Part shown: positions 45,346-57,605 of the stretch, one piece after another
Layout: the number at the start of each line of letters is the position of its first letter
How positions within the stretch are numbered: the first letter of the stretch is position 1
DNA from: Bathymodiolus brooksi
Lineage: Eukaryota > Mollusca > Bivalvia > Mytilida > Modiolidae
DNA length: 64,000 nucleotides
Assembly: GCA_963680875.1 (NCBI GenBank)
Contig: OY804577.1
Location: forward strand, 106,341,906 to 106,405,905
Reading direction: 5' to 3'
Program-made: the position numbers and the translations under genes
The notes under the pieces: generated by a model
What the model was told of the DNA's origin: nothing
Databases searched by the model: none
What the model saw: the letters and a program-made list of their open reading frames with translations, nothing else

Positions 45346-48300
45346 TTTATTCGTGTGGTATATTTGTACAGCAAATGTACTGATTGCAGGATAAAGTAAT
45401 ATAGGTGAACTTACTTGCAGGAATGCAAGTGCTGTAGATTATTTCATTTGTTCTCCAAATTTTATAAAATGTATTGGTGATTTGACTGTACTTGATTTTA
45501 GTAAATGTTTTTCTGATGTTCACACGCCACTCAGTATCACGTTTGAAAGCAATGTTTTTGAAGATAGTGATAGTGATATAAATGCTTTAGAAAATACAGA
45601 ACACATTGTAAAAATAAAAAAATGGGAAAATGAAAAATTACACGAGTTCAGAGGTAATTTTAACAGACAGGCTATTTCTGATCTTCGTAATAAATTACGT
45701 GATTTGGATGCCTCTAGTGTAACACAGGAGCAGGTGAATATTGTGGTAAATGAATTTGGTAAAATACACATTAATTCTGCGAAAGAAACATTTGGAACTA
45801 TTACTAAGTCTAATAACAGAAAGAAAAAAAAAGAAATACTAAAATTAAAAAACCATGGTTCGATTTAGATTGTAAATTTGAGCGTCAATATTATAGAAAA
45901 ATGAAGCGTAAGCACAAATTTAGAAATTCAGATAATTCTAGAAAAGAACTCAAAGAGGCCGAGAAAAAATATAAAAAGCAGATGGACGCTTCTATTAGAA
46001 AATATAGACAAAAAATGAAGAAAGAATTGAAAACTTTGAGATCGAAAAATCCAAAGGAATATTGGAAAATATTAAACAAGGGCCAAAAGAAAAAACAACC
46101 AAATATTTCTATTGATGTATTGTACGAATTTTTTAAAAATCTAAATGGAGCTCTGGATCATGATGATGTTGAGTTAAGTGTTTTATCGGAAAGTTTACAA
46201 GAAAACCTAAATTTTGATAATTTAAATATACACTTAAACGACAGTATTACTCGTGACGAGATTTTACATGTATTAAGAAATTGAAAAATGATAAGGCGTC
46301 TGGGGACGATATGATAAGAAATGAATTCATAAAATCAACTCCAGATATGTTTTTAGCATTATACGTCGATCTATTTAATCTTATTTTTAATTCTGGTAAA
46401 ATTCCAAATACTTGGCTCGCAGGCAATATTGTACCTTTTTATAAAAAAAAGGGGCAAAAACTGATCCTAAAAACTTTCGACCTATTACCATTTTGAGTTG
46501 TTTTTGAAAATTATTTACATCGGTGTTAAATAATAGATTAAATACTTTTTCAGACGAATTTCTCCTCTTAAATGAAAACCAGACAGGTTTTAGGAAAAAA
46601 TATTCAACTCTAGATAACACTTTTGTTATATATGGCCTTTTTGAGCTACTAAAATTAAAGAAAAAGAAACTTTTCTGTGCATTTATAGACTTCGAAAAGG
46701 CTTTCGATACTGTGTGGCGTGATGGTTTGTGGTACAAGTTACTTATGTGTAATATAAAGGGTAAAATGTACAATATAATTTTAAACCTGTATAATAATAT
46801 AAAATCAAGAATTGTTTATAACGATTCTGTTTCAAATGTTTTCCCATGTTTAAACGGTGTTAGACAAGGCGAAAATGTATCTCCGTTTCTGTTCGCATTA
46901 TATCTTAATGATTTGGATACTTTTTTGACTAGTAAAAATACGCAAGGGGTTAAAAGCATTTCCGAAGACTTCGAAAACGATTTACAAATTTATGTGAAAT
47001 TATTTACTATTCTTTATGCCGACGATACAGTACTTTTGGCAGAGTCTGCTGAAGAATTGCAGTCGGAGTTAAATTATTTTTATGAATATTGTGAGAAATG
47101 GAACTTAAAAGTAAACACAAACAAATCCAAAGTAATGGTTTTTTCAAAGGGGAGGTTACCTATAAATTTAAATCTTAAAATGAATAATATGGAATTAGAA
47201 ATAGTAAGTGAATTCATACACTTGGGTACAATGTTTCAAAGAACAGGATCTTTCAAGAAAAATAAAGTTAATCTTGCAGAGAAAGCATCTAAAGCTATGT
47301 ATGACATTTTAAACAAGGGAAGAGTACATAATTTATCTGTAAGTTGTCATTTGGATTTGTTTGATAAAATAATTATACCTATGTTAACCTATGGATCAGA
47401 GATATGGGGTTACGAAAATATTGACATATTAGAAAAAGTACATGTAAAATTTTGTAAGCTGTTGCTTAATTTAAAAACTTCAACACCAAATTTTATGTTA
47501 TATGGCGAACTTGGTAGATACCCTCTGAATATAACAGTTAAGTTGAACATTTTGTCATTCTGGTCGAAATTAATTGACGGAAAGCAATCAAAACTATCAT
47601 CTCTGATCTATAGATTATTGTATTTGAAAACTCATGGAAATAATACTTTTTCATGGATTAATTTTGTTAAATCAATACTTGATGACTGTGGTTATTCAAA
47701 CGTTTGGCATACTCAAAATTTTATAAGCCATACATGGCTAATTGAAAGCATTAAACTGAGATTAACCCACCAGTTCAAACAAAATTGGCATTCTACTTTG
47801 CAAATATCTCCAAAAGCATTGAGCTATAGATTATTCAAGTCGGATTTTAGATTTGAAAAAGATTTAGACGTCCTAAATGACAAAAATAGATTTACTTTTT
47901 GTAGATTTAGAACATCCAATCATAGATTACCGATTGAAGTAGGGCGCTGGACAAATGTAGAAAGACACAATAGACTGTGTCAGCTATGTCAATCTCGCGA
48001 GATTGGTGACGAATTGCACTATGTATTACAGTGTCCAAATTTTGTAACTGATAGAAAAAATCTAATTCCAAAATACTTTTTTAACAGACCAAACACATTA
48101 AAACTGTCATCATTATTTAACAAAAAGAAACCTGAAATTGTTCGCAAATTATGTAAGCTTATTGATATAATAAATAAGAAAATTAGTTCTCCTTGATAAA
48201 AATAAATCACACCTCTGTTAGTATTTGTATCATTTGTATGTAACGTTTAAACATTTTTTTCCCCATAATTTGAATTCAATGTACACCCATAATCTTGATA

Positions 48301-48392
48301 ATTGATGTAATGATATGTATTTACTTTGTATTGATTTGAACACTCTCACTCTGTAACCTTTGTAACATTGGTTTAGAGAATAAAGTTAGTAT

Positions 48393-49014
48393 TCAGATCT
48401 CCCAAGCCCCGACATTTCAGTCGAGGGGGGCAAGTGAGAGATGCGACTTTAATGACATTGGTTTATATATATTTCATAGGTACACAATCTGTCACTAGGT
48501 TCACTTATTATAAGATATGAATTACAGTAGTTAGCAAGGTAATATATTTTGTTTAAATACTGAAGCATTTTGTAACGAAGATATACTAAAATACAAAACA
48601 AATAACACAACCGTATAAAAACTTGAGGTACACCAGACTGTGATTTTATCAAGGAATTAAAAATTAATATGAAATGCGAATAGAATAATGTCCACAATAC
48701 CAAATATCCAAACCATAAAACAAACTGGAGGCATATCAGTCAGTGATGTTGACAAAGAAATGAAACGTTGGATAACATTTGAATAGAATAATCTCCAAAG
48801 TACAAAATTACCAAAACCATATAAAAACATGAAGTAGAAGGAAATTGAAAGTAAAGATGAACAGAATAATTGGCAGTTGCACAAAGAACCCTTATTGTTG
48901 ATATGTAATTGATAAATTAGAGTAGCAAGGTCTTCCTGGAAAAAGTATCTCCTTGATTATAATATAAAGAATTCCCACAAGTGTTGTACTTCAATTTTAT
49001 ACCGATATTATTCC
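48393..49014. other. intergenic
   Basis: No genes. An approximate repeat within it concerns ACAATACCAAATATCCAAACCATA (48,692) and ACAAAATTACCAAAACCATA (48,803). Confidence 0.45.
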
Positions 49015-49390
49015 AGAAAGAAGTCATGAGCATTGAATTTGATATCTACGTATTTTATTTTACTATCACTGGGTCAATACCGTTGCTGGTGAACTATTAG
49101 TCCCCGATGGTATCATCCGCCGAGTAATAAGTGCTTTTAAGCTGACATGATTCTTTAGATACATTTTTATCGAAATTGACAATTCCTAAATCATGTGAAT
49201 ATTTTTTCAAAGCTAAGGTTATCCTCCCTCATGCATAGGTGACACTAGCCGATTTTCGCTATCCTATTAAGGACCCATGGTGTTCTTGCTCCTAAATACC
49301 TTTTAGATTATTTGGCTTAAACTATGTTGGCTTTGAGCATACCAGATGGTTATTCCAGAAAGACCTCGTGTACACAAAAGTTGATATCTA
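49015..49390 (+). repeat. dispersed bivalve-type repeat (family R2)
   Basis: TGGGTCAATACCGTTGCTGG, TTAGTCCCCGATGGTATCAT, then TGACATGATTC and, further on, AGCTAAGGTTATCC. A second copy lies at 50,125-50,260 and a fragment at 2,935-2,995. I recall a close relative as extremely abundant in mussel sequences, which supports the bivalve assignment. Confidence 0.6.
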
Positions 49391-50124
49391 CGTTTTTATC
49401 TCTCTGATGACAAATACACAATTCACCTTTTGATGGGTCGTAAATAAGTATATCCTCTATCGTAGAACAATGTACTATGAGTGATCGATTCTATGAAATA
49501 TATCTCTATTGGTACTGTGACAATCTAATATTCCGTATTCATATACATCGTTTATTGTATACAAGCTTATTCGTATCATGAATATAGTGTTGAAATTCAA
49601 CTCATTTGACGTTAAGCAACAATCAATCATACATGTATGATATACAATAACCCAAATGCCAGCACGTGTAAAGGAAAGCATCACATATCAAATGGACAAG
49701 ATGGCACGATCACTGACGGAACAATTCAAAAACCAAATATCAAAATCGTAGAAAGAGGTAAAATCAGTACCCTTAGCGCGGAAATACACGACCGCTCACT
49801 TTTCTGACTTGGTACAGTGACTTCAATAAAAAGTGGCGGGGTCCAAAGGTATATTATCAAGACGTGGAAAATGTATGATGGCAAAATTAAAGCCATCTCT
49901 TTTATATATATTGCATTGATAGATGCGCCTTGCGACTAATAAAACCTCTACAATAGGTTAAGCATGCGGTCAATTTTATAATTGTACCTCGAACAGTGGA
50001 CATTCCCTTTTACGTCAGCCGTTAATATTGAGGTAGGAAACATGCAATGGTCAAGTCAGACATATTATTCAACATTAATATGTACAGTAGTTTGTCATTA
50101 GGCAAGATTCATGCGTCATGTGTC

Positions 50125-50260
50125 TACGAAGGTTATCCCAGAAACGCTTCGTGCGCACATAATTAGATATCTACGTTGTATTGCTATTACTGAGTCGATA
50201 CCTCTACTTGTGGAGTTTTAGTCCCCGAGTGTATCATCCACCCATTAGTCAATTATTCGG
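50125..50260 (+). repeat. dispersed repeat R2, partial
   Basis: GAAGGTTATCCCAGAAACGC, then GAGTCGATACCTCTACTTG and TTAGTCCCCGAGTGTATCAT, as in the copy at 49,015. The arrangement is partly permuted relative to that copy, suggesting head-to-tail organisation of the family. Confidence 0.55.
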
Positions 50261-51229
50261 CATTGAAATGGTTTATGATATAAAATTATGTTTGAAATTT
50301 CAGTTCGTAAATAATATACAATTATTGCCTCCACATGAGGTCAATATCGAAAGTTGTAAACACGATGGTGGTTGTTTTCCCGGAATGATTTATACCGAAA
50401 CTAATCTAAAAAGGGCATGTTTAACATTTGTCAATTCATCTGAATTTGCCTTGTGATATAATTTTCATTTCTGAAAAAAAAAATAATTCCGGCATAGAAA
50501 TATAATTATGGAACCGGAAGGAAAAAAAACGATTTTCAACACACTTCCGATTGTCAGGCGCTGTAGACCCTGGACAAACCTACTGTTGGAATTGTCCACC
50601 AGATTGTCTTCCTCGTCAGCAAATTTTCAGTAAAACATCCAAATTGTCTTATTACTTTATAGTCAAAAATGTATGTAAAGCATCATAAACATTTATTATT
50701 CCATTTATATTAGTATTATTGCAAACGGTTTTACCCAGCAGACGCAATGTACATACATAATTAATCTGAACTGAGATATATTTCCATGAAAAGGCTTACT
50801 TATCCTAATGTCTATTAATGAATTCAATAAATCTCCATTAGTAAACCACGGACTACCAAGGATCTATTTTTGGAGTTACCAATTATGTAAAGACGACGTG
50901 AAAAATACATATAAAAGACATATCTCGTCAAATAGATGTCTAAACTGTTTTGTCCAAATTCGAATAATTTATTAAATGTATTGCAAATGTATTTGAGCAA
51001 TATTGTTAAATTATTGGTTATGGGAAATTGATAAACATCATGACTAAGGAAAAGTTCTGAGAAATAATTAAATGAATAATGAGGTATAATAATTGTAGAT
51101 GTGATTACCTTCTTTACCTTAAAAAAATAACAAATAATTTGTTTTATTATTTCTTGTGATTTTGTAAAATGGACATGCGTAAGAAAAGAATGATAGCCAC
51201 TGTTCTATAGATTCAAATAAAAAGGTCAC
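50261..51229. other. intergenic, no recognised gene
   Basis: AT-rich. A 91-codon open frame (50,181-50,456, plus) overlaps repeat R2 and has no known motif. Confidence 0.45.
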
Positions 51230-51598
51230 CACGCTGAAATTTTCAATCGTAACTACTCGGCCATTCTCGCTACCCTACAAATAACCTCGTACGTAGATAG
51301 TAGAAATTCTTCTTAAATTGTTTGCCGGAAGTTAAGTTAAGTTAAGCCGCACAAAAATATAGACCACGAAAATCCAATATGGAAGACATACTAAGTAAAA
51401 TCTAATCATGCAAAGCTAATTAAAACTTTAACTTTTATCCATGAAAATAATTGAAATATAGAAAATTGCTTAAAATATAACTTTGTCAAACTTTCATGTA
51501 ACTGACATGTGAACAGTAGTGCGATTTATACGCCTAATGCATACGAGTTATTTGTAGGGTAGCGAGAATGACCGAGTAGTTACGATTGTGAAATTTGT
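51230..51598. mobile_element. MITE-like foldback, 54-bp inverted arms
   Basis: TCGTAACTACTCGGCCATTC and CTCGCTACCCTACAAATAAC in the left arm (51,237-51,292) are inverted at 51,541-51,595 with few mismatches. AAAGGTCA occurs at 51,222-51,229 and 51,599-51,606, a possible 8-bp duplication, though the termini immediately inside it do not match as inverted repeats. No coding capacity. Confidence 0.55.
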
Positions 51599-51606
51599 AA
51601 AGGTCA

Positions 51607-53864
51607 TGAGTTTCAATTTCAGTACCAGATTTGATATTCGTTAAATCAAGTATGAACATAGTTTTAAACCTGAAAATAATGATAGAGTACTGCCATTTGA
51701 CTGATAAATATAGTGTCAATAATAATCCACTGGACTTAAAGCAACAACCGGTCAATACATTCATCTACAGACTACATAAATGTACTACTATTCTGATTGA
51801 GGTGTTAATAATCGCTAGAGAAAACCGAATGCAGGATTCAAGAATGGGCAATCTAGAGGTACAAGACACACAACGTAGACCAAAAAAACAAAACAAAAAA
51901 CAACATAGAACACTAAAACTAAAAAGAAAAGCTTACCGAACCCATGGGGATGCGCTCGCCAGGGGTAGGCAGTTATGATCATCAATGTAGAAATAAACGT
52001 GATATAAGGACCAGCATTGACTGTATATATATGGATTTTCTAAAACGTTCGTTAACATTCATATTCTCTTAATGTTAAAGGAATGTATTGATTATTCACA
52101 ATCATATCACTAAGCACAATAAAGACAAGGTCAGAGGTCAGATGTACATTGGCGGTAAGAAAGCGTCTTGCTAAGGACATTTTGAATTAGATATATTGCC
52201 TTCAGCATGATCAAAATCGTCTTTTTGGTGTTTGCTATACGCTTCTTGACTATCAAGCGAAATAAGCGAGAAATACATTTCTCCTTGATTAATTTTCTTG
52301 GCGAACTAATGAATAAATGCACAATGAAGATTCACGATTCATTTAATTCACCCCATAATTGAAAATATGATTACTCAAAGGGTTTTATAAATCGCTTAGT
52401 ATAAAAAATTACCATGTCAAATTTCCAAGATTGAAATATGTTTGATAGAATTAAATATTATTGGTGAACGAGATTGATATAAATGGACAGTTCAATAAAC
52501 TTTCTACAATACATTTTCTGTACTGCCTTTACACAGCAATTACTTCTATTCTAGTTTGACCTAACACACGAAATTGTTTCCAGTAATTGAAACAGCAATA
52601 AAGGATTTTTTTTTTGTTGACTCAGCATTGCCATTTACACAGTTTAAAGCACAAAGCAACCGTTGATATGCCATTTTGTTATAATAGAACTAATTATTTC
52701 CATTTCATAAGGTACATTTAGTTTTCATGACAACCGGTGAACTTTTAACTTGTTTAATCATTATGATGTGTTAATCATTGTCTTTATATGTAAATGAGGA
52801 ACCCTTGGTTGAACCTGGGCGACCAAGGAGTAGTGTTAGCACGTGATGATGAATAAAGCTATATGATTGGTAAAACATGTAATTTCTTATCCCCTTGGTT
52901 GTTGTTCAGACAAATAAAAACAGGTCGGTCCGAATATCGATTAAAATTACTAAATGTAATCTTTTTCAATTGTTTGCAATTTATCTCGGTCAAGTCATGA
53001 TAACTTCCTTTAAACCTTTTTTTTTGTTCAATATCCAAAATAACCGTTAAGACTTGAACGGCATCATCAACCAAATAATCTTGATATTGGCGAAAGCTCA
53101 CAGGGCTCAATCCCACATAGCGGCTCAGCAGGTGCACGGGTGACGGATTGGGTAAGCCTTAACGATTTTTTTGGAGGGGGCGGTTGTCAGGTTATAATAC
53201 GGAAAACCTGATCGTGGACCACAGTGGGTAACGTGATTGGAAAGTGCCTCTTAGTTTGAAAAAATGCATCATTGAAAATTTCAGTAATAAATATATGTAA
53301 TAAATAATGTCAAAGCCGAAACACGAACTACTAGACGAATGATACACTAGTGGACTAATAGTCAGACTTTGCTTTTACAAATGTACAACATTAAATGTAA
53401 TGCATCAAATGATCATAAAAACTAAATACCAGTAAATCCGGCAACCAGAAAAAAGGATTTATGATAAGCTACATGTAGTTTTTAAAAATAAATATGAATT
53501 CCTAAACGAAGAAACCAGACAATACTGGACACAAATCTTCAATGTAAGCTGATATTATAAGCATATATGTGATAATCTATGGATTTTAATTAATAAAACA
53601 AAATCCACTTGCATTCGAAAGTAACAACATGAATTTATATAAAAGCAAGATTCTGCCATGTTGACAAATCCATCAGATCGTTTATTGTTACATTGGCACC
53701 ACAATGTAGGATGATTTTCAGATTAGCTACCACTTCCATTAAATATGAATGTTACTAAATATAATTTAAATAACAGAAAAAAAAACATATTTACAAAAGT
53801 ATAATAGGGGTGATAGGATGGAAATATCCCCTGCGTTCTATTATTTAATGCCTATTAACCCTGC
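51607..53864. other. intergenic with a minor dispersed repeat
   Basis: The stretch 53,180-53,245 (GTTATAATACGGAAAACCTGA and GTGGGTAACGTGATTGG) is related to 63,065-63,125. No gene seen. Confidence 0.45.
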
Positions 53865-54240
53865 AATGTCATTTTTATTTAAATCTACGTCATGTAAGGC
53901 ACATATGCGATTTTTCTCCTCAGCAGTCATTGTTGACATTTCTCGCAAGCAGTAATTTCTTGTCTTGCTGACATTACCTTAATTACAGAATGACAATGCA
54001 ATGACCTGATTTATCACCAATCATTCGTTTGTTGAGTAAACAATGTCAGTTTCACGTCAGAAGGCAGGAAGAAGGCAATGCAACTATAGACATACCTTGC
54101 TATTTTAGCGAATATGTATGGCGTGATGCTGTACAAACAGATACGGAAACATCTCATTGTACAATATCTTATTAATATTTTCTAACGTCCGTTACTATCG
54201 CAGTAGTTTGACCTATCCATATAAAATAAACGCAGACCTT
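53865..54240. repeat. dispersed direct repeat, copy 1
   Basis: About 370 bp highly similar to 58,015-58,345: AAATCTACGTCATGTAAGGC, GATTTTTCTCCTCAGCAGTC, ACAATGCAATGACCTGATTT, ACATCTCATTGTACAATATC. The two copies differ by a 30-bp gap after CAGCAGTCA. No ORF. Confidence 0.75.
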
Positions 54241-54250
54241 TACAATTAAG

Positions 54251-54405
54251 AAATAATTCATACCGGCCATACTTTATTGTTATTCAAATATGGGTAGGCA
54301 TTATATTCATGAGATTTAACCCCTCGCCGCTCGGGGTTAAATCTCATGAATATAATGCCTACCCATATTTGAATAACAATAAAGTATGGCCGGCATGAAT
54401 TATTT
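54251..54405. repeat. 155-bp near-perfect palindrome
   Basis: The arms are about 73 bp, from AAATAATTCATACCGGCCAT to GAGATTTAACCCC, then a loop of 8 nt (TCGCCGCT), then the inverse. Only about one mismatch was seen (ATACCGG against CCGGCAT). Confidence 0.9.
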
Positions 54406-55099
54406 CGATTCTAATAGGACAAATACGGTAATTTTAAAATTCGAGGCGGTCAAGGTGATACGCTGGTAGTGGCTATTCCATCAATCTCCTACGGAATTTT
54501 AAAAATGGTAAAATTGGGAATTAAGAGATGGAAAGCGAAATTGTGGTTGAAACTGTGGCTTAAAATACCGAAAAGAATTTTATTGACAAGGTTCAATATA
54601 AATTTTATTACAAATAAACAACTTTAAATGATTAACAACGAAATTACCTGTTGAGCGCAGCCAGTCGGATCGGAGATAAAGGGAGATAAACATGGAGACA
54701 GTGAACGAAAGGTAAGTAAGTAAAATGTTTATTCCTGGTTTACGATGTTAAATGTGAAGGTTCCTCCCGAAATATTAGCATACTGTAAGAGATTCATAAT
54801 AGAAAATCGCTAGCCATGAATAATGTTCTGAAAACAGCCAGTGTTTATGTAGGTGGTTTTTATTTTTAGCTCAGCGCGCATATGTTGTTATTCAAATATG
54901 CTTTTATTTGTATACCGAATACGGGACGCCATATTAGAACTGGCGTTATTAATTTTTTTGGGAACGTCACAATGTACTTGACATTATTAGTTTTATTATG
55001 AACGTCATAACGTCATACTGACCGATAACTTTCGGTATCAGACAGTTCGATGAAACTGACAATGAGATCAAACTGAAAAGATTTATATTACTTACAGAT

Positions 55100-55340
55100 T
55101 AATACCTGGGCATTTCCATATTAGCCTGGTTATCACCCCGAGACCCCAATATGGGTCGAGGGATGATAGCCAGGCCAATATGGAAATGCCCATGTATTAA
55201 ACTATTTATTACATACTTCCGACATCTAGAAAAGAGACACCCATATTGGCCTGAGACAAAGTCGAGGCCCATATTGGCCCGGGCCAATATGGGCCTCGAT
55301 ATGGAAATGATCTTGTAGTAATCCAATAACCGGTTATTTT
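55100..55340. repeat. palindrome cluster with GGCCAATATGG motifs
   Basis: An imperfect hairpin at 55,100-55,199 (46-bp arms: GGGCATTTCCATATTAGCCT and inverse) is followed by a perfect loopless 38-bp palindrome at 55,262-55,299 (half-site TCGAGGCCCATATTGGCCC). The motif CCATATTGGCC or its inverse occurs at least five times in 240 bp. Confidence 0.85.
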
Positions 55341-55681
55341 CCCGGGGTGTGAAAATATGGACAGTTTACTTTCGGTCATATTGGTCATACAAAAATGCCT
55401 TTATTTGAACTAAGTATGTAATAAATGTAAATAATTACATTACTTCCGTTTTTCATTGAAATGTTACAATATGATTGGCTATGAAGTGGTCACATGATTA
55501 TAAAAGAGATGTTTTACATCCCAATAAAACTCAAACCCGAACTTGCACGTGCCTCCATGACAACGTCAGATGTAAACAATCAATGGTGTAGTAATTTCCA
55601 ACAGCAAATAATCTAACACAAATAAAACTCACAACAAAAAATTCAACTATATTAAATTTTGGTGTGATTTAAATGTAATTA

Positions 55682-55849
55682 TAAGAATTGAATGCATTTT
55701 TTGTAGTTTTATAGGCGTGTAAAAGCGTGGACCGAGGCACATTTTTTTATGAAGCGCTAGCACTTTTACAGCGCGCTTCATAAAAAAATGTGTCTCGGTC
55801 CACGCTTTTACACGCCAATAAAACTACCAAAAAATGCATTCAATTCTTA
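55682..55849. repeat. 168-bp palindrome
   Basis: The arms are about 77 bp, with TAAGAATTGAATGCATTTTT, AGGCGTGTAAAAGCGTGGAC and ATTTTTTTATGAAGCGC on the left and their inverses on the right. The loop contains TAGCACTTTTACA. Confidence 0.9.
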
Positions 55850-56028
55850 AATAATATAGTGTTTATGTCAAGCTGTAAAGAGTTATAATAGTATTATAAT
55901 GTGTACGGCCAAGACCACAACATTTTCTTACATCTATTGCTAGTATTGCATAAGCCCTAATTTCGGAAAATAATAGAAAATTGTTGTTTATCACTATATG
56001 TGCAATTTCACAGATACATGACGAATCA

Positions 56029-56270
56029 GGGGCCGTCTTGGTCGTGATCGTATGGTAGTTGGCCATACAACTACCTATGTGGTCAGTGCCTATTACCACT
56101 AAAGTTGTGAGTTCGAATCCCGCCCCATGGCGAGGTGTACTCGATACAACAGTATGTGATAAAGTTTGTCAGTGACTTGCGGCAGGTCGGTGGTTTTCTC
56201 CAGGTACTCCGGTTTCTTCCTCCACGATATACCTGAAATAATATTGAAAGTGGTGTTAAACACAATCAAC
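56029..56270 (+). mobile_element. SINE S1
   Basis: It begins GGGGCCGTCTTGGTCGTGA, with B box GAGTTCGAATCCCGCCCC, body ACTCGATACAACAGTATGTG and tail GAAAGTGGTGTTAAACAC. The internal CCACCAATAAAACTGACC segment is deleted. Confidence 0.8.
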
Positions 56271-56379
56271 CCTATTAATGAAAACTGAATCTAACTCTCT
56301 CATGACGAATCTAAGTTGATTTTATGAGATACTGATCATGCATACTTTATAATAGATCAGCAAGCTAAATTATGTTTTA

Positions 56380-56590
56380 TAGCGCTAGCGTACTGAAACA
56401 ACGTTAACATTATTCTGACCTTCCCAAGTCAACAAATCTTTATTAATACGCATTAATGGAACGCGTTTGATGAATAAAGAAGCAAAATCATTTTTGTTTA
56501 TTTTTAAAACTGACCGGTGAGATTGAACCAACGAACTTCTAATCTCGAGGCTAACAAAATAACCAGCAGCAGTCTATTAAGAAGAGGAAA
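56380..56590 (-). mobile_element. degenerate tRNA-like SINE
   Basis: It begins with a short match to the SINE of 7,527 in reverse (GCGCTAGCGTACTGAAACAA) and ends with a reversed tRNA-like head whose B box reads AGATTGAACCAACGAAC. Too diverged to assign firmly. Confidence 0.4.
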
Positions 56591-57384
56591 TAAGCAGGAA
56601 ACTGGAGATTGAGAACATATATTGAAATGGGTAAGTGGTACCTGGTGTGTTGCTTTGTTATAGAGATGTCAATTTTTGCAGTTCTGTCATGGATTGGCAT
56701 GCTACGTCTTTACTTGTTTATCCGTACTATTTCAATGATAACAACAACAAAAAAAGGGGATTTTTTTTCGCAATTGAGGATAAAAAAGATTTATTTTTGC
56801 TTTCCGTTTGTCTTCAGAATCGGGTTGCACCAAAATCACTGAAGACTTTATTAATTGCTAATAATTTAATCTATCTAAAGTTCATAATTTTTTTAAACAT
56901 CTACATGCAACTGAATCATATTAATTTGAAAATATAAAGAATGCGTTTTCAACATGTGAAAATATGCAGACGAGTGGGAAAAAAACTTTTGGACATGGAT
57001 CAGAGTTACAGTTAAGATACACTAACCCAAAATAGTTTTTCCTCTCATCTATGTATTTTCCAATCAATATAATAATAAAAAGAAAAGCAAAAAATACCAC
57101 ACTGGCCGAAAAGTTCCACAATCTAACAAATACATAACAAATACATAACAAATGCACAGAAACAATACTACTAAGCGTAATGTTATCTTTGTTTTAATAT
57201 AAACATATATACATATATTGTTTTTCAAATATTGGCAGATTTTGACTAGAGAAATAAGTTTATCCAGCATTTGTTTTATTTGAGCAATGAAGGTTATATT
57301 GTTAACCATTTCTACAGCAAACATATTACACATCTGGAGTTATGGTCCTTGTTTATAACTATATTACAACCATCTGTTGGGATG

Positions 57385-57404
57385 GGGGGGGGGGGGGGGG
57401 GGGG
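57385..57404 (+). repeat. poly-G run
   Basis: About 20 G in a row after TTGGGAT and before CGGTATTAC. Its exact length is unreliable in any assembly. It is not next to a recognisable SINE head. Confidence 0.7.
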
Positions 57405-57419
57405 CGGTATTACTAACAG

Positions 57420-57605
57420 CTTTCAAATAATTACATATTTCGTTTCAGTTTCAATTGCGCCAATAAATATTAGAAATTGAAACACCAATTCAGTTAGAAA
57501 GTTTACGATTTCCTGACGATAATAGAGAGTCATTAATGCAACTTCTGTGGTGATGCATTTCCACTTTCAAAGCACAAAATCGTTTTCATGTGGTGTGTTT
57601 CTTAA
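57420..57605. repeat. dispersed repeat shared with 61,085-61,305
   Basis: AAATAATTACATATTTCGTT and, later, GATGCATTTCCACTTTCAAA and ACAAAATCGTT match 61,091-61,120 and 61,252-61,281. Diverged and without coding capacity. Confidence 0.55.

Larger units (their letters stand above)
42226..45395. mobile_element. 3.2-kb insertion into the non-LTR element
   Basis: The ORF2 sequence before 42,226 (ending AATATTGGT) and after 45,395 (preceded by AATATAGGT) is collinear in related proteins, so 42,226-45,395 is inserted and flanked by a 9-bp near-identical repeat. A GATTGCAGGATAAA motif is found just before the right junction (45,380) and inverted at 42,344-42,358. Contents are two long palindromes, a tyrosine-recombinase remnant on the minus strand, and a right-end cluster of TTTATTCGTAGG repeats (45,268-45,345). 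The element class is unknown. Confidence 0.6.
41460..48196 (+). pseudogene. non-LTR retrotransposon ORF2, multiple lesions
   Basis: Endonuclease part: LLCLNCCGL, FICLQETKTDD, SGGIAFGY, GVVYIPPE and AGDFNART. The frame breaks at about 42,226, where foreign DNA enters, and resumes at 45,396 (ELTCRNASAVDYF-like). Later lesions are frameshifts near 45,840, near 46,281 (before KNDKASGDDMI) and near 46,450 in an A-run, and a TGA near 46,507 (SCF*KLF). The RT from 46,523 is open: FIDFEKAFDTVWRDG, GVRQGENVSPFLFALYLNDL and the catalytic YADDTVLL. The C-terminus has RLCQLC and GDELHYVLQC zinc-type ligands. In life it would nick DNA and reverse-transcribe the element RNA. Several lesions show it has been dead for some time. 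Confidence 0.8.
41290..48392 (+). mobile_element. decayed APE-type non-LTR retrotransposon (Nimb/I-like?), interrupted
   Basis: The plus-strand ORF2 is in pieces: endonuclease from about 41,460 to 42,225, a 3.2-kb insertion, then 45,396-48,196. The 3' UTR runs to a possible polyadenylation signal AATAAA at 48,380. The 5' boundary is uncertain; a short coding stretch with RPATKRRRPLST occurs before ORF2 (about 41,375). The clade is not resolved by eye; an IGDELHYVLQC-type C-terminal zinc-binding motif resembles Nimb/I-like or L1-like elements. Confidence 0.75.

Noticed and set aside
52859..53137. 92-codon minus-strand open frame
   Set aside because: No motif, no homologue I recognise, and no splice or promoter context.
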